A stretch of DNA of 64,000 nt. Source: Uloborus plumipes. Its lineage: Eukaryota > Arthropoda > Arachnida > Araneae > Uloboridae. The stretch is taken from NCBI GenBank assembly GCA_038373865.1, contig JAXGGA010000068.1, positions 62,001 to 126,000 of the forward strand, written 5' to 3'. The translations under genes and the position numbers were made by a program. The notes below the pieces were generated by a model. That model was given only the letters and a program-made list of their open reading frames with translations, was not told the DNA's origin and made no database searches. Shown here piece by piece: positions 1 to 12,692 of the stretch. How positions within the stretch are numbered: position 1 is the stretch's first letter; every line of letters begins with the position of its first letter.

Positions 1-832
1 ATAAATAAAAATAAAAAAAATTGTCATAGAGAAGTTTTAAAATAATTTTCACGATTTATTTTATTTAATAAGTTTTTGAGTCATTAACAATGTGGTTCAG
101 CAGTACTTGAAGATCTTGTTGAAACTAAACGTTCAAAAGAAATTGTTTCTGTATTTAAACAGTTTAGATTTATGACTTTCTTGAATAATTCATTTTTATT
201 TCTGCAATTTTAAATTTTCCTTCCCAAGGGTGTGCGTAATTAATTTCAAATGGCTCTTTTGTAAACGAAGAAGTCATAAAATATTGTGCGTTCAGGCCTT
301 TTCTAAGTAAAGTAACAGGAAGATATCTTACTTTAATTTAATCGTACCTAATTGCGTATTTATTATAAGGATAATTTATTTTAATTTTACATGTTTGAAT
401 ATTAAGGCCAATCTACAGAACCGACTTTTTATTATCATTTTTTTATACTAGCAGTTTAATCCTAATAGTTATGTGAATTATTCTTGCTATCTTCGCAAAC
501 GTACTCTAAGTCCGCAACAATTAAGAATTTCTTGAACTATTAGGGCGGAAAAGACGGAGAAAACGAACGATAGAAAGAATCAGTGATTGTTTCATATATG
601 TGCGAGTGAGTTTTTGTTAAAAGTTCAAAAAATGAGGCATTCGAGTGGACTGTATAAATGTTAAATTGTAATCAGTTGGGAAACATGTGAAAATTTGAAT
701 AAACTTCAGTATGTTGATACTTTTGCGAATTACTTTGACTGGGAAATTAAAATAAAAACTAACGTTTATTAAATTGAGTAACTGTTAGTATATGTTTTAA
801 AAATGTCGAAATATTTTCAAACATGAGATACA

Positions 833-864
<32 letters not shown>

Positions 865-2119
865 GAAAAAGAAGAAAAGAACTGCTTGAAAGGTAAAGTT
901 TTTACAAAAATTTACAAACTAATTAATAAATAAATAATTTTAAAAAGGCGTACGGTTAGGATTTTATTGCGTTATGGATTATGAGAGTTACACAGGGATT
1001 AATTTGAAGGAAAAAGTGCAGAGGTCCCTATATTTTTCCGATATTTTATGTATGCCATAAACTAGAATCTCTGAAAATTCACTGAAGAAGAGGAACATGG
1101 GCTCCCTAGAGGTCCCATTAAAATTTAGTCGTGCAAATTTTAATCAATTGGCACTCGGTGAATTGCCATTTCGAAAATTCTTTTAGTTCTTTTAATCACA
1201 ATTTTAAATAAAGATAGATGGACAAATTATGGAATTTTCTAGAAGTATTTAAACTAAATTTATATTATCAATAACTGCGCATCTTTTGGTTCTTAACTTT
1301 GAGTGAGTAACATATCTTGCAGTCGTGAATAGTAATTTTATACAAATATGATAAAAGTTTGAAATTATCTTGCTTAAACAGTTCATGAAAGGCGCAATAG
1401 ATGAAACACAATTGTGTGTATCCCTTGTGGAAGCTTTTTAGAATTAAAGCACTTTTAAGGTTGCTTCGACATTTCTGGGGCACTTTTTTGGCTACGTTGC
1501 TGTTTGCTTCAGCAGAAAAATAAGGCATTTTCTTCCTCTGCTTCTTACTCAATATTTATATTGGGAAAACGTCTTTCATGTTAAAACTTTTTTTTATTAA
1601 CAATTCATTCTCCTGAATTTAGCATAAACATAAAGACTGTCGCTGCAAAATTTAGCAATTTTCCTGCTTATTATTCAATTATTAATATACACATAAAATA
1701 GTTCTAAAAAAGAGAAATTGAAATTTTAAGCAATCAAAGAACTGTGTAAGGTGCCGGGAAATTCGGTAAATTGAAGCTTGGAGTTTTATAGCAAGAAAGA
1801 TGTAGCTATAAAGAACATATGTACATACTAAGTTCACATCTAGCCGAGAAAATTTTCCAAAATAGTCTTGCATGCTCCATATGGGTTGGTTAAACTTTTC
1901 AATAGACACATTTCGTTTTGATGTATAATACTAACTAATTCTCTACTTAAGTTTCGTTACGCACTGAGGGTCTAAAAATCAAAGTTGAACACCTGTTGCT
2001 TAAATATTATTACTTCATCATGCCTTCAGTATTATAAGTTTAGAAAATCTTGAATATTCAGAAAAATCCAAGTTGAATGTTTTTGTTCTAAATGATGCTT
2101 CAACCATTAATGTGAAAGT
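1..2119. other. Gene-free AT-rich tract with a GA microsatellite
   Basis: No reading frame here has a recognisable domain; the two minus-strand open frames (1268-1552 and 1682-1909) are low-complexity and look like chance. The tract contains an AG dinucleotide run at 833-860. The stretch 1021-1120 has a 'gaggtccc' word repeated (1020s and 1110s) but no inverted termini that define an element. Confidence 0.6.
833..860. repeat. (AG)n microsatellite
   Basis: Uninterrupted AG dinucleotide run of about 14 units that grades into an A/G-rich tail to about 880. Confidence 0.95.
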
Positions 2120-2478
2120 AGAGGTTTCAGTTTAAAACTGTAAAAGCGCTGTAAGAGACTGCAAAACTAGCTATTTTACAGGTTATAACTGTAAAACTAG
2201 CCATTTTACAGTTAATTACTGTAAAATTAGTAATTTTACAGTTTATTACCATAAAATTAGCTGTATTATACTGTAAAAACAATAGTGTAATACTGGCAGC
2301 AGAGGCTTCAGTTTAAAACTGTAAAATGCATAGTAATAAACTGTAAAACTAGCAATTTCAGTTTATTACTGTAAACTAGCAATTTTAGTTTACTACAAAA
2401 AGTTAGCGATTTTTGCTGTTTATTACTGTAAAATTACCATAAAATAAGCTATAAAACCAACATTCATTTTTTACAGTG
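2120..2478 (-). mobile_element. CACTGTAAAA-family MITE, copy 1 (left-truncated)
   Basis: This is one of three copies of a non-autonomous family in the window (others at 29054-29471 and 30546-30749). The body is a chain of short inverted motifs of the type ACTGTAAAAT...ATTTTACAGT. The right end, TTTTTTACAGTG followed by TA, is the reverse complement of the left end of the 29-kb copy, so this copy lies in the opposite orientation. It is dimer-like: the word ctgtaaaaacaatagtgtaa near 2270 marks an internal monomer boundary, followed by 'ggcagcagaggcttcag', which also occurs in the other copies. The expected outer CACTG terminus is missing on the left, so the copy appears truncated. TA flanks would fit a Tc1/mariner-type mobiliser; the family assignment is inferred. 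Confidence 0.75.
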
Positions 2479-3187
2479 TATGTGTGTCGGGTGAATCAAA
2501 AAGTTTTGCATCGTGCACTGATTCCTGAAATACATGCTTTTCGAACTGTTTCAGGTTGCGAACTATTTTTGTAAGATTGTGCATGTTCCCGAAGAATACT
2601 TCAAGCTCTTCCCACTCCCATTTCAGCATTCATCTATCTCTTAACACATATTCTCGAGTTTTTGCAATTCATATACTAGCCAGCTCAAATCTTCTACCCC
2701 CGAATTATTCTTTTCAAAATTCTAAGATAGGGATTTTTTTCTTGTTGCTTAGATTTTTTTTCGCTCCCTTCTTTTTCCTCCTCTCCTATTTTTCTAGCGA
2801 GTGATCTGTAATTTTCCTTCACTGCTGCTCATTTCTATTGCTTTCCAGCACTAGTGCATCCCAAAACTTCAACGAGTATTTTTCATTCCCATACTCGATG
2901 TAAACGGCATAAAAATTACTCAACATAGTCTAGTTGTTTTTTTTTCAAGTATGAGAAGAATAATAGTTTTTGTCAATTCTTAATATTATTATATTCGGTT
3001 ATTTGTTTATCATAATAGTGCAGTTGCTGAAATTCTAAAACTACACGGAAACTTCTCATAGATCAAATATATAAATATTTGCTTCTATTACTATAAATCA
3101 TTTTAAAATTACTTTTTATTGTGGTGTGAAGTAATTCGACTTCGGTGAACACAGGGGAAAAGCATTTTTAATGAAGTGCTATGTCAC
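2479..3187. other. Gene-free AT-rich tract
   Basis: Pyrimidine-rich between about 2580 and 2830, which keeps one frame open at 2556-2804. That 82-residue frame is low-complexity (Ser/Phe-rich) with no recognisable domain. Nothing else stands out. Confidence 0.5.
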
Positions 3188-3720
3188 ATACCATAAAACG
3201 GGGTGCATCGGGACAGTGGGGTGAATCGGAACGAAACTTTTCAAATCAACAAATATATTCTCCATAAATATGTGGTTGGATATTTTTGGCTCCTTTCTTT
3301 TTTTTTTTAGGAAGGTATTACCATTTCGTTAAAATCAATTTTAATTCTTCGTAAGTTCAACAATATTCGGGATTTTTAACAAATCATACGTTTACTAGTA
3401 TAGAAAATAAAAGTTTTATTTGACAGTAACAATCTGTTTTTATTCTCTTCATCAATATTTATTTTTGTTCAGCCCATTGAAGGTGTAATTGAACAATTTT
3501 AATGTGTTCCAATTCAACTTTATCAGCGGGGTAAATCAAAAAGCCTCAATTTATTTTTCATAAGTATAAAAACTGTTAAACATGGCTTGTTTTCGCATGG
3601 GCTATTAAGAACAAAGCAAAACCAATGTTTTCACCCAAAATATCAACTAAAAAAAAATTGCTTGATTACTTTTTGCGATCAAAGCGAAAAATTGTACCGA
3701 TTCATCCCATTTTAAGGCAC
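3188..3720. mobile_element. 533-bp non-autonomous DNA transposon with GGGGTGAATCGG-type termini
   Basis: The left terminus (3188-3211) and the reverse complement of the right terminus (3697-3720) match at 18 of 24 positions and share the core AAAA-GGG-TG-ATCGG. The left end repeats its own core 'ggggtgaatcgg' once more at 3219-3230, and a weaker form occurs internally near 3528, so the element has subterminal repeats. No transposase frame is present. A target duplication is not clear, because the flanks TATGTCAC and TAATTATA differ. The superfamily is not assignable from sequence alone. Confidence 0.6.
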
Positions 3721-5756
3721 TAATTATATTTTCAGTGTAAATTATAAGCATTTAAATTGTTAAATTGCTCCTTAATGGATTTATTGAGCAAGGATCAATA
3801 AAAATTTAAGTGCCTATGCAATGCTTTAATGTCTTTCCATTTTTGTAAGTACTTTTAAATGCAAATTTTAAGCGTATATTGTTTTCATTATTATTTATGA
3901 CACCTTTTGAGCATTGTTATTTCTTGTGAAAATTAGCTTGGTTGTGATAAAGTCATTCTGAAAGTGCGAAATAGCTTAAAAATGAGAGTCTCAGTCACGA
4001 CAAGGCATTTTGCATGTAAAATGAATAAATAAATATAAACAAATACGTATATACGGTTCAATGAAGGAGTACCAATTTAAGTTAATCAGAGAACTCTTAG
4101 AGATAATTCTTTTTAAATTTAATTTTTCCAACCTAGATATACTTATTTTTATTACTGTTTGATATTTAGTGGTATTAGCTTTTATTCGACTTGCCTCATG
4201 AACGTGAAAACATCCGTGGCACACCGTAGCATTTTTCGTAAACGTTTCATTCACAGTATTTTTAACTCTTAGTTAGCCCTCTCGTCAAATTGAAAAATTC
4301 GTAGATTCCTTCTATAGAATCATATTAGGGTGTCGAAAACTGTAAAATGTATATATTAATCTAAAGTTTCATCAAGAATTGAGAATATTTTTCATGAAAC
4401 CAACTGAACGTTTATTCAAATAATCGAGTAACTTCTTAAATTCAAAATGGAACATTCCTAGGTTTACGTAATATTATAAATATTTTCTTCTTACTGCATA
4501 CATTTTATAGCATTCTACATTTAACAGCTAGCACGAAACGTTGAAAAAGTTATGCAATGTTTATTCAGCGCTACTTTATATTCTAAAAACTATATTTCGC
4601 CTTATTGAAAACTTTACGTCTTCTGCTTTCAAGATCATCTTTTTGTGCGGAAACTTCCTTATATACAAATAAGATTTGCATTTGGTTATGCCAACGAAAA
4701 TTTCGCCACTGTCAAAAAAGCCTATTTGGGGCAGGCCTTTGCACCTTGTATAAAAGCTTTTCTTCTTTGCTTCCCATGTGGAATTCTGCTTGGAATGGAA
4801 GATTATATTCGAATCCGAAATTCGCTTCCATTTTCAGGCGATATATATTTACCGGCTCCTTTGAATGTAAACAAATTGAAAGCAGAACACATAATATATT
4901 CTTATATGTTTCGGAATCTCCTTTTTTTTTCCTGGGTAACATTGCATGAATAGCAATGGCGTTCCGATTCTTCTTATTTACACGTTCAAATCGCGAATAC
5001 TTGCCAAGAAATAAAAGTTATACATACATAAAAGGGAGAGCGGCCGCTTCTGCATTTTGTATATGCTTATAAAGCTCGGCCAAAAGCAATTTCCTCTGGT
5101 CATTCAGAGGATCTGTGTGGAGTATTTGTGCTATTCCCTTAAAGGAGAACTGCTGGAATACGAAAGGGAAGAAGTTCCACTAAGTCATGCTCAGATCCTT
5201 CGTTACTTCTATGAATTTTCTCCATGCCTATTTAAACGCTGGTATCTCTCACTAGATCTGAAAACCGATTTCTTTAGACCATCTGCGTCAGAAATCACAA
5301 AAGTAATGTGTCGAAAAGAGATTGAAATCTGGTTGTAAGGATTAGCCAATCATCTCTTGTTTTTTACGATGCCGTGTATACATACAGCTCCGTTTCATTG
5401 AAGTTGCTATGATGAAGGAAATTGGAAAACTACCAATTGATTATAGGCAACAAATGAGGATTACTGATAAATTTCGTTTTCTTTCCTGATAGGGTAATGA
5501 GTTTTCCCCTAGCTACGAATTATATTTTTCTGACTGCCGGTTTGCTATAATGTTTTGCACGTTAGGGCACTTTTGGGTTTTGATTTTATGATCTTCATTT
5601 TCTTCCTCAACTTTTAAAACCAATTTTTTTCTCCGCGTTACAGCAAGAAGTTTTATGCATGCTATTTATGCTTCTTTCTATACCTCATAACATGCGTGCG
5701 TCCTTAAACTAGCTTCGTACTCAAAGTAACAGCGTCAGTGTTGCCATTGCTCTGGT
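3721..5756. other. Gene-free tract with chance open frames at 4.6-5.3 kb
   Basis: Overlapping open frames at 4605-4953 (+) and 5057-5338 (+) encode 93 to 114 residues. They show no domain, signal peptide or repeated motif that I recognise, and frames overlap on both strands, as in non-coding DNA of moderate GC. 'gcggccgc' (NotI-type palindrome) occurs at 5041. No transposon ends were found. Confidence 0.5.
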
Positions 5757-5926
5757 CAGTGGCGGATTTTCAGGTTTGGCGGTCAGTTTGTAATGCATTT
5801 TCGGCTTACCCTTTGGTGATTATGGAAAGAGTGAAAAATATTTATCATGTACATTTTTGTATCACTTTTCAGTCCACTATACTCGCGGAGTCCATTCACA
5901 ACTGCGACACTGTACATCCGCCACTG
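5757..5926. mobile_element. hAT-like MITE (CAGTGGCGGAT termini)
   Basis: An 11-bp perfect inverted repeat, CAGTGGCGGAT at 5757-5767 and ATCCGCCACTG at 5916-5926, delimits 170 bp. The flanking octamers GCTCTGGT (5749-5756) and GCTGTGGG (5927-5934) agree at 6 of 8 positions, as expected for an aged 8-bp target duplication. CAGTGGCG termini with 8-bp duplications are typical of hAT elements. There is no coding capacity of its own; the open frame at 5738-5968 runs through it by chance. Confidence 0.7.
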
Positions 5927-8900
5927 GCTGTGGGTCTACTGGGTGCCATCCCAGACGCATCCTGCTGATGAATCTGACTCGTTTAAGCACAGAAAATATT
6001 TTATAAGTGCTGTTGATGCTCAATCCCTTCACTCCATTTAACATCAGAATTGAGTGTCGCGTAGTAATTTGTGAACACTTTATTGGAAGACAACCCTCTC
6101 AAGCCTGAATATACAACATATTTTTGGGAAAGTTAGGATCGCACATACGTTACAGTTCACCAGAGTTCAACAAATGTGCTGCAACGTGGTGGATTAACAA
6201 TCAGATTTTCTGTATCCTACCCAACAGCGTAATGCAGGTTTTTCACCGATCAACTACATCAGCAACCTAATATGTTGTTGTCATTCGTGCATTTATGTAA
6301 CTGCCAAGTGTGTGTATGTGTACTTAATTTTGAAGTCTTTTTAAAAGTTATCGATCCCAAAAAAGAAACTGCGTGAGATCAAAATAAATAAATAAATGCA
6401 TAAAGATTGAAAGAAAGAAAATAAAAATTTCCTTGGTATTTAAACACAACAAATTTGAAGGAAATAAATGAGTTACTGATTTAAGAAAAAAAGAGTATGT
6501 AAGTCTTCATATAACTCAATATTATTCTGTACATATACTTTACGTATATTTTTATTTCTATTTTCTAGTAGTATTTGAGTGCAAATGTAGTTACTCTTTT
6601 GATATTGAGTAATTGAAAGTTCTTATGAAAAGTTGTTTGACTTTGACCTTAAGGCTCTTTTTCCATCATTATCATTATTAGATTTACCTTTTATTTACAA
6701 TGGCTACTCTACAAAACTAGAGCGTTTTACTTGCTTCCATTTTGTTGTTTGATTACCATTATTTTAGATATGAATTATTCACAAAACGATTCTATTTAAG
6801 AGAATATCGCATGGCTTTCTGAAATGGATGCTTAGAATGCATGATAAGTCTTCTTTCTAAAGCGGATTTGTTCATGAAAAGATTTATCAAGGCCATAAAT
6901 AAATGAAGCAATTTAGTAAACAAATGCGAGTGAAACATTGCAGCATAAAACAGTGTTATCTTTTCTCAATGGGTGAAAGTGATAAACTATGTTGTGACAT
7001 TTATTCGCTGCACATTTTTTTAAAGAAGAAATTTGGAAACTTTTCAAGCAGATCTATATCACTTCCACAACCCCATTTTAGTAAGTGGATTCAAAAAAAT
7101 CGAAATTATTCTTGAACGGCGTAATGTATTGAAAACTAAAGTTACAAAAATCAGAACTAAAGTTTTCTCTTTATTCCGTTTTCCTCTTTTTCCCTGACTG
7201 CCTCTCGTTCATTACCGATGTCAATAAGGCAGCAGGAAAGGACGACTTCCGACTCCTTGAAATAGAAAAAAAAAAAAAAAGAACTCGAGAAATGGAAGCG
7301 AAGGGGGCGGGGAGACGTAAAGAATAAATAAATAACTGTTCTCGAAATACCACTTTTGCTGAGAGCACTTCTTCAAGTCATTTCTCACTGGTGAATTATT
7401 TTATCTGTACCTATACGTTTATTTTGGGCAAATAGGTAATTCCAATAATAGGTGGTTGCAAGTCGCTTCTGGGCGGCACCCCACTGTATGCTGCTCTTCA
7501 GAAACAGGATGATTGTGCCTAATGGACAATGCTGGCGCACCGCTGAGAAAACTTCACGTGTCACATCGCTTGTAACTGTTAGGACTGCTTCTTATAACTC
7601 GAGCTTTTTTCATTTACTTCTTTCTTTGTTTTCTCCGAGCATTTTACTCCTGGGGGGTACGTGGGAGACTGGAGGGTCGGCATAAAAGGTGGTTTTTAGA
7701 ATGTCTGACAGTTGTTGGTGCTCCTGAAATTGGTATCGATCACTTGGGTGGAATGTCCAGTACTGGTGAACAACGGAGTAGTGTTTCTCGCGGAATGAAA
7801 CGAAATCTTCCCGCCAACCCTTCTTTTTTTTTCCTTCCTTTTCTTCATTGTGAGAACCGAAAAGGCAAACTTCTTATCGCTTAGCTGAGGGAGTACATTT
7901 TTTGTCTGTTTGAGTATTTTGTTGTTTCGGTTTACATATCCCGTACACTTATCCTGGCAAAAGAAAATTAGAAACCATTCAGCCGGTCTTGTCAATAAAG
8001 GATTTTTGTCCCACCTTTAACAGAGTTTGTTTTCTTTATAGGTATCGCAAATTCTTTTTCTCCCGTCTTTTCCCCTTCTATTTACGTCGTCTCTGAGATT
8101 CAGAATTCCCCTCGGATACATTCCATTTTCTTTCTTACTAATTTCTGTGTGAAAACTTCTCTAATCGAAACTAATTTTACCTGCTTTCAGTCTTTGTTAT
8201 CGTTTAAGCTCGGACTTTTCTGTAACTTTCTAGCAAATGCAGGTTCTTAGTTCCTTCATTTGTCTCTGCTATATTGTTTCTCTCAGGTTACAGAATTTTT
8301 ACTCTAATGTTATACTACCACAGCTGCAATTTTATTGAGCTATTTATTATTTTTTTATTGTATTTTTTACAACTATTTTCAATATATTGAAAAATTGAGT
8401 ATGAGATGAAAGAAATGCGTTCAAAGTAAAAGAAATTTATCTCTATCCTCCTACTATTACTGCTGTCGGTTTTTAAATTGATTATTTGAATTCACTAAAA
8501 TGCTTGCCAATAATATCCGTTTAAACTGAACCCTATTTGCAGTTTCCTAATTGTAGTACTCAGCCGACGATAGATAACACGGAATTGTTGCCACAAACTA
8601 TAAATGCAACGAAAAATATTCCCAAAGAAAAATATATATACATACTTTGTAATATTCGCACTGTAAAAACATTTTAAATATTGTACTTGGGTTAATGAAA
8701 TGTAAAATATTAGTTACCACTAAGAATTAGTATTACATCGTTGTCTTTTATGAACTAAGTTTATTTTTTGCAATTAAATAAATTAAATACTGTAGTAGTT
8801 TTTTCAAAATTCGAATAATATCGACATTTTTTACACATTTGAGAATTTTAAAAATTTAAGTAATTAGTACCTGCGCTCATTTTTTATTCACAGAGAACTG

Positions 8901-10180
8901 CCCCTTTAAGATAGTTCAAAACTTTTCCGTTTTTAAAGTATAAGAATTTGTCTCGAAACTTGTAACGTTGTCTCATTCTGAAGACTCATATCTTCGAATC
9001 TCCAGCGTTTAAGGAATCCCTTGCAGTATTCATCACTCTCATTTTCGCTCCTGAAGCTCGAAATCTTTTATTTTTCCAAAGTATCCCCATGTGAATGTTC
9101 CTTCCCCCTCCCCCGCCCTGTAGTAAAGGGACAAATCGCCGTTTGAACTGTAAGATATTTAGAGAGCTCCCAGATCCGTGACCTCTGATCCGAAGTCGAT
9201 AGTTCATCTCGACAACTTGAAAGTGTCAAAAGAGCCGTCCTGTCTTCTAATAGCAGTCGTGTGGCGCCACTTTCTTTTTCTTACCTCTCTTTCTCTGATT
9301 TCTCCGTACTGCGACATTTTGTTCTTCCCTGCTTCACTTTCCTGTTCAAATTTTTCATTTCCGCGCTACATTTCTGACGAAAAGCGTGGTTTATTAATAT
9401 CGCTTTTATTCCGAGCTACGTCTGGTACCAGAATTCGCATCTATGAAATTTCGGCTGTGTCAAAGAACTGTTCTGTAATCAAATGTATCTTATTGGGGAT
9501 TTTGTTTCCCACTTATATTTTTATCTAAACGCGCCCAGTGTTGCAACACTTCTTCACTATTCTTGAAGAGGGAGCTGGAATCGCCCATATTTCCGGCTAT
9601 CTCGGCCACTTTGGTGCTCTTAATAAGTTACTTCAACTTACTATGTCCCCAGGAAATGATTCAATAATGAATATCTTTTATTTTTCCATAATAGCTGTTA
9701 TAACTGTCATTTTTTCAAACAACTGTTTAACTGTTTTAAATACTTATTTAAAAAAAAAAAAAATGAATAAATGAGTTAATTCACGAAAAGGAGAGCATGT
9801 TTTACGATGAATCGCAACAGTCTTTCATGGGAAAAAGTTATTTAGATGTATGCTTCTATTTAAATTGTTAAATAAATGAGTTAATAATTAAAAATGAATG
9901 AATTTTCAATTTCCAACTGAAATCATTTTAAAATTTACTGTGTACCATTTTGTCATTTAGTTTGGTGCAAGCTTTGGGCATTCCGATTTTTTGTCGAAAA
10001 AAAAGTTGTAAGTTTGACATCACTAGTCATAACTACTAGTAGTTTTTATGAATATTAATACCCCCAAAATGCGTTTATTAGAAGAGTAATACAGCTGCAA
10101 GCAGAAACATTCTTCCTACTATGGAATATGTTAGTTTTTGTGGTCAAAATATTTTAACTCTTTTGCTTAGTTCGTTATTA
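5927..10180. other. Gene-free tract with moderately GC-rich patches
   Basis: No gene is supported. Patches of higher GC at 7180-7330, 7440-7690 and 9000-9540 keep several frames open (for example 7696-7995 minus, 9178-9528 plus, 116 residues), but none carries a recognisable domain. A perfect 14-bp palindrome, AGTGTTGCAACACT, lies at 9537-9550. The remainder is AT-rich with simple A and T runs. Confidence 0.5.
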
Positions 10181-10344
10181 CGGGGCCGCAGAGAGCCAAT
10201 GTGAGCTCCTTGTTAGTTTGGTCTCCGGGCTCCTAAACCTCCATAAAACTTAACGAAATAATTCCACTTTGATTCCGAGCTATGCCCCACAAGGACCGGA
10301 CTCCTAGTTTCGGACATGGCCGACATGGCCTCTCGTCAGCCCTG
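10181..10344. mobile_element. Possible hAT-like MITE fragment sharing a 23-bp end with 62.0 kb
   Basis: The right end (CTCTCGTCAGCCCTG) and the left end (CGGGGCCGCAGAGAG) are imperfect inverted copies, 11 of 15 positions, and the CAGGGC-type terminus resembles the hAT-like element at 36171. The last 23 bp (10322-10344) recur with two differences at 61984-62006, which shows this is an interspersed repeat. The flanking octamers do not match, so the left boundary is uncertain. Confidence 0.45.
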
Positions 10345-11986
10345 TATTTTGTACAACCATTTGCTTTTTAATAATTCTAGAACTGTCTTAGTTTATAAAA
10401 AGTCAAGTCGCCTAAATTCCCTCTTAAAAAATAGATTGACGATTCGTTGAATTCCAAAATGTTTCAAATGTCAAATTTCAAACTCAAACTGCAGAAAAGC
10501 TTGGAAACTATTGGAAAACGTTGAAAAAATAAAATCGGAAGTTGAAAAACATATTCGTATAAAAGGTGATACGAATAATTAGTTTTTCTTCGTACATTGA
10601 ATTTTACTTTGAATATAGAATAACATGACACTTAAAAGTATCCAACTAATAGTTTACCCGAATGTACAATAATGTAGTACCTCTATAAGTATTGGTAATA
10701 TATTTAAGAAAAAATAATAAACACAAAAAGTAATTAAAAACTCATTAGGATATCGAACACTGACATGTAGATGTTATTGAAGAAAAGCAAGGGGAACCTT
10801 TAGTTTTCTGTTCACAGTTGTTTAAATTATTTTGAATATCTACATGATCTATTCACTATAGCAGTGGTATGATAGAATTATTCATTAAAATATTAAACTA
10901 TAGAATAAATAAAAATTGAGCATGAATGATTATTACAAAAATAATGTTAAATAAAAAGTTTATTATCACCTGCCTATCGTGCGTTATAGAATGAATTCAT
11001 CTCATAACGGGATAATAAAGTTGATTAACGTCAATCCTACAATATAAACTTCGCTACATGAAACTTTTAGAACAAACGATTTTAAGCAAAAGACTAAAAC
11101 TTTATATATACTGACATATTGTTCGTTGTAACGAGCTGCTTTTCAGAACATGATGATACACTTTTATTAAAATTCTATCTTATAAAATTACATAAAACTA
11201 AATTTAAAGTTGAAAACAGCATCGTTATAAGTTAATGCATATGTGTACGATGCTTGATGTAAAGTTACTGCTTCTGTAATATTTGATTGAATTTCAAAGT
11301 GAATAAAAGTTAAATAAGAGAAAGTTGAAAAGGAATTTCTGGTAAAGGTTAAAATTTTTAAGACTAGTACGCTGTTCGTTTCGTGGTATGAAAATAACAT
11401 TTTGTTAAATCTTAAATTTTAAAGTCTTTTCAAGTTGAAATGAATTTTAGCTTTTGAATTTGGTATATAGATGTACAATTTACAGCATAAATACATGACT
11501 TAGGCAGGTACTATCTGCTCTTGTTATGCTTTAAAACTAATATCCTCCAGTTCCGTGTTTTTTTTTTTTTTTTCTCATCCTCCATTTTGTGCTGTCAGAA
11601 TACTAAGTACAAGTAGGTGAGTAGTTTTTGTATAATTTATGTCTTCCGATATATGCAGTTCTTTTCAATGATAGCATTGGTTATGTGATTTCCCAAACAA
11701 TATGTTCCAGAATAATGGAACCACGAAAAGTTCCGTGGACTGAGAAATCGAATGCTATAAATTGGAATTGATTTAATAAGGTGACTTAGCTTTCAGACCC
11801 GAGCATGATTTTTTTTATCTCCCTCTTTCTCTGTAGACAGCGCATTTATGAGGGTTTTATTCTATTTGGCTAGATTGCCAAAGCTTCAGAGAAATAAATA
11901 TTTATTCCTCTCTGATGGGCAATATCGAAATGCCATAACACGAGAGAACTGCAGCTGTGGATTTGTACTTTGGCTGATTTTTATAG

Positions 11987-11989
<3 letters not shown>

Positions 11990-12022
<33 letters not shown>
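11990..12022. repeat. (AT)n microsatellite
   Basis: About 16 uninterrupted AT units. Confidence 0.95.
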
Positions 12023-12024
<2 letters not shown>

Positions 12025-12670
12025 CTTTCAAGTCTTGCACTGGCCACGTAATCTGATTCTGATATTTAAAAGTGAAATCTGTAACCCAATCTTTTTGTCG
12101 GGGGAGCGTTTTTTATTCAATGAATTTCGTTCATTGTTTTAGTGGAGATTTCCCAGAAAAGTTTTTGTTTTCGGAAAGTATTTTGAAATGAAGGTCATGC
12201 GCATGCGCAAGGAATGAGGAAAGCCATTACTAAAATTGGAACTATATTACCGCTTATTTCAAAGTCGGAAAGAATGTCAATTGAATAAATAGCTGAAATC
12301 GATTTCTATCCTTAAGATTTTTCAAGAGGATGTGGTATTATTTCGTTTTTAAAAATATTGGGATTTTTCCGAACTAGATTCAGCAACTCTAATTGAAATA
12401 CAAGCATTTCTGAGATTTTTCGTTTTTTGAGAGTTTTGCTTTCTTCAAATATATTTTCTTACTATTTTTAAAAGGGTAAAAGTACAGTCTTATAATAAAT
12501 AGCAGATTTTGATCTTGAATTGCATAAATGTATTGTGTCTTCAAAAAACATGTATGAGTGTTGCGGTGCATTAGGAATCATTTCTCTAATGTAGAGATAT
12601 GCAACATTTTACTCTTAGGGCAACGCTTTTAGCTTAACGTTTTCTTAAAAGAATCTCTTGGTCAACGTGC

Positions 12671-12692
12671 AAAAAAAAAAAAAAAAAAAAAA
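12671..12692. repeat. Poly(A) run
   Basis: About 22 consecutive A residues. No AATAAA lies just upstream, so this looks like simple repeat rather than a retroposed tail. Confidence 0.85.

Noticed and set aside
4605..5338. Successive open frames of 93-114 codons
   Set aside because: No recognisable protein features, competing frames on both strands, no splice evidence.
8659..8680. CACTGTAAAAACATT as a fourth copy of the CACTGTAAAA MITE
   Set aside because: Only the terminal word matches; body and opposite end are absent.
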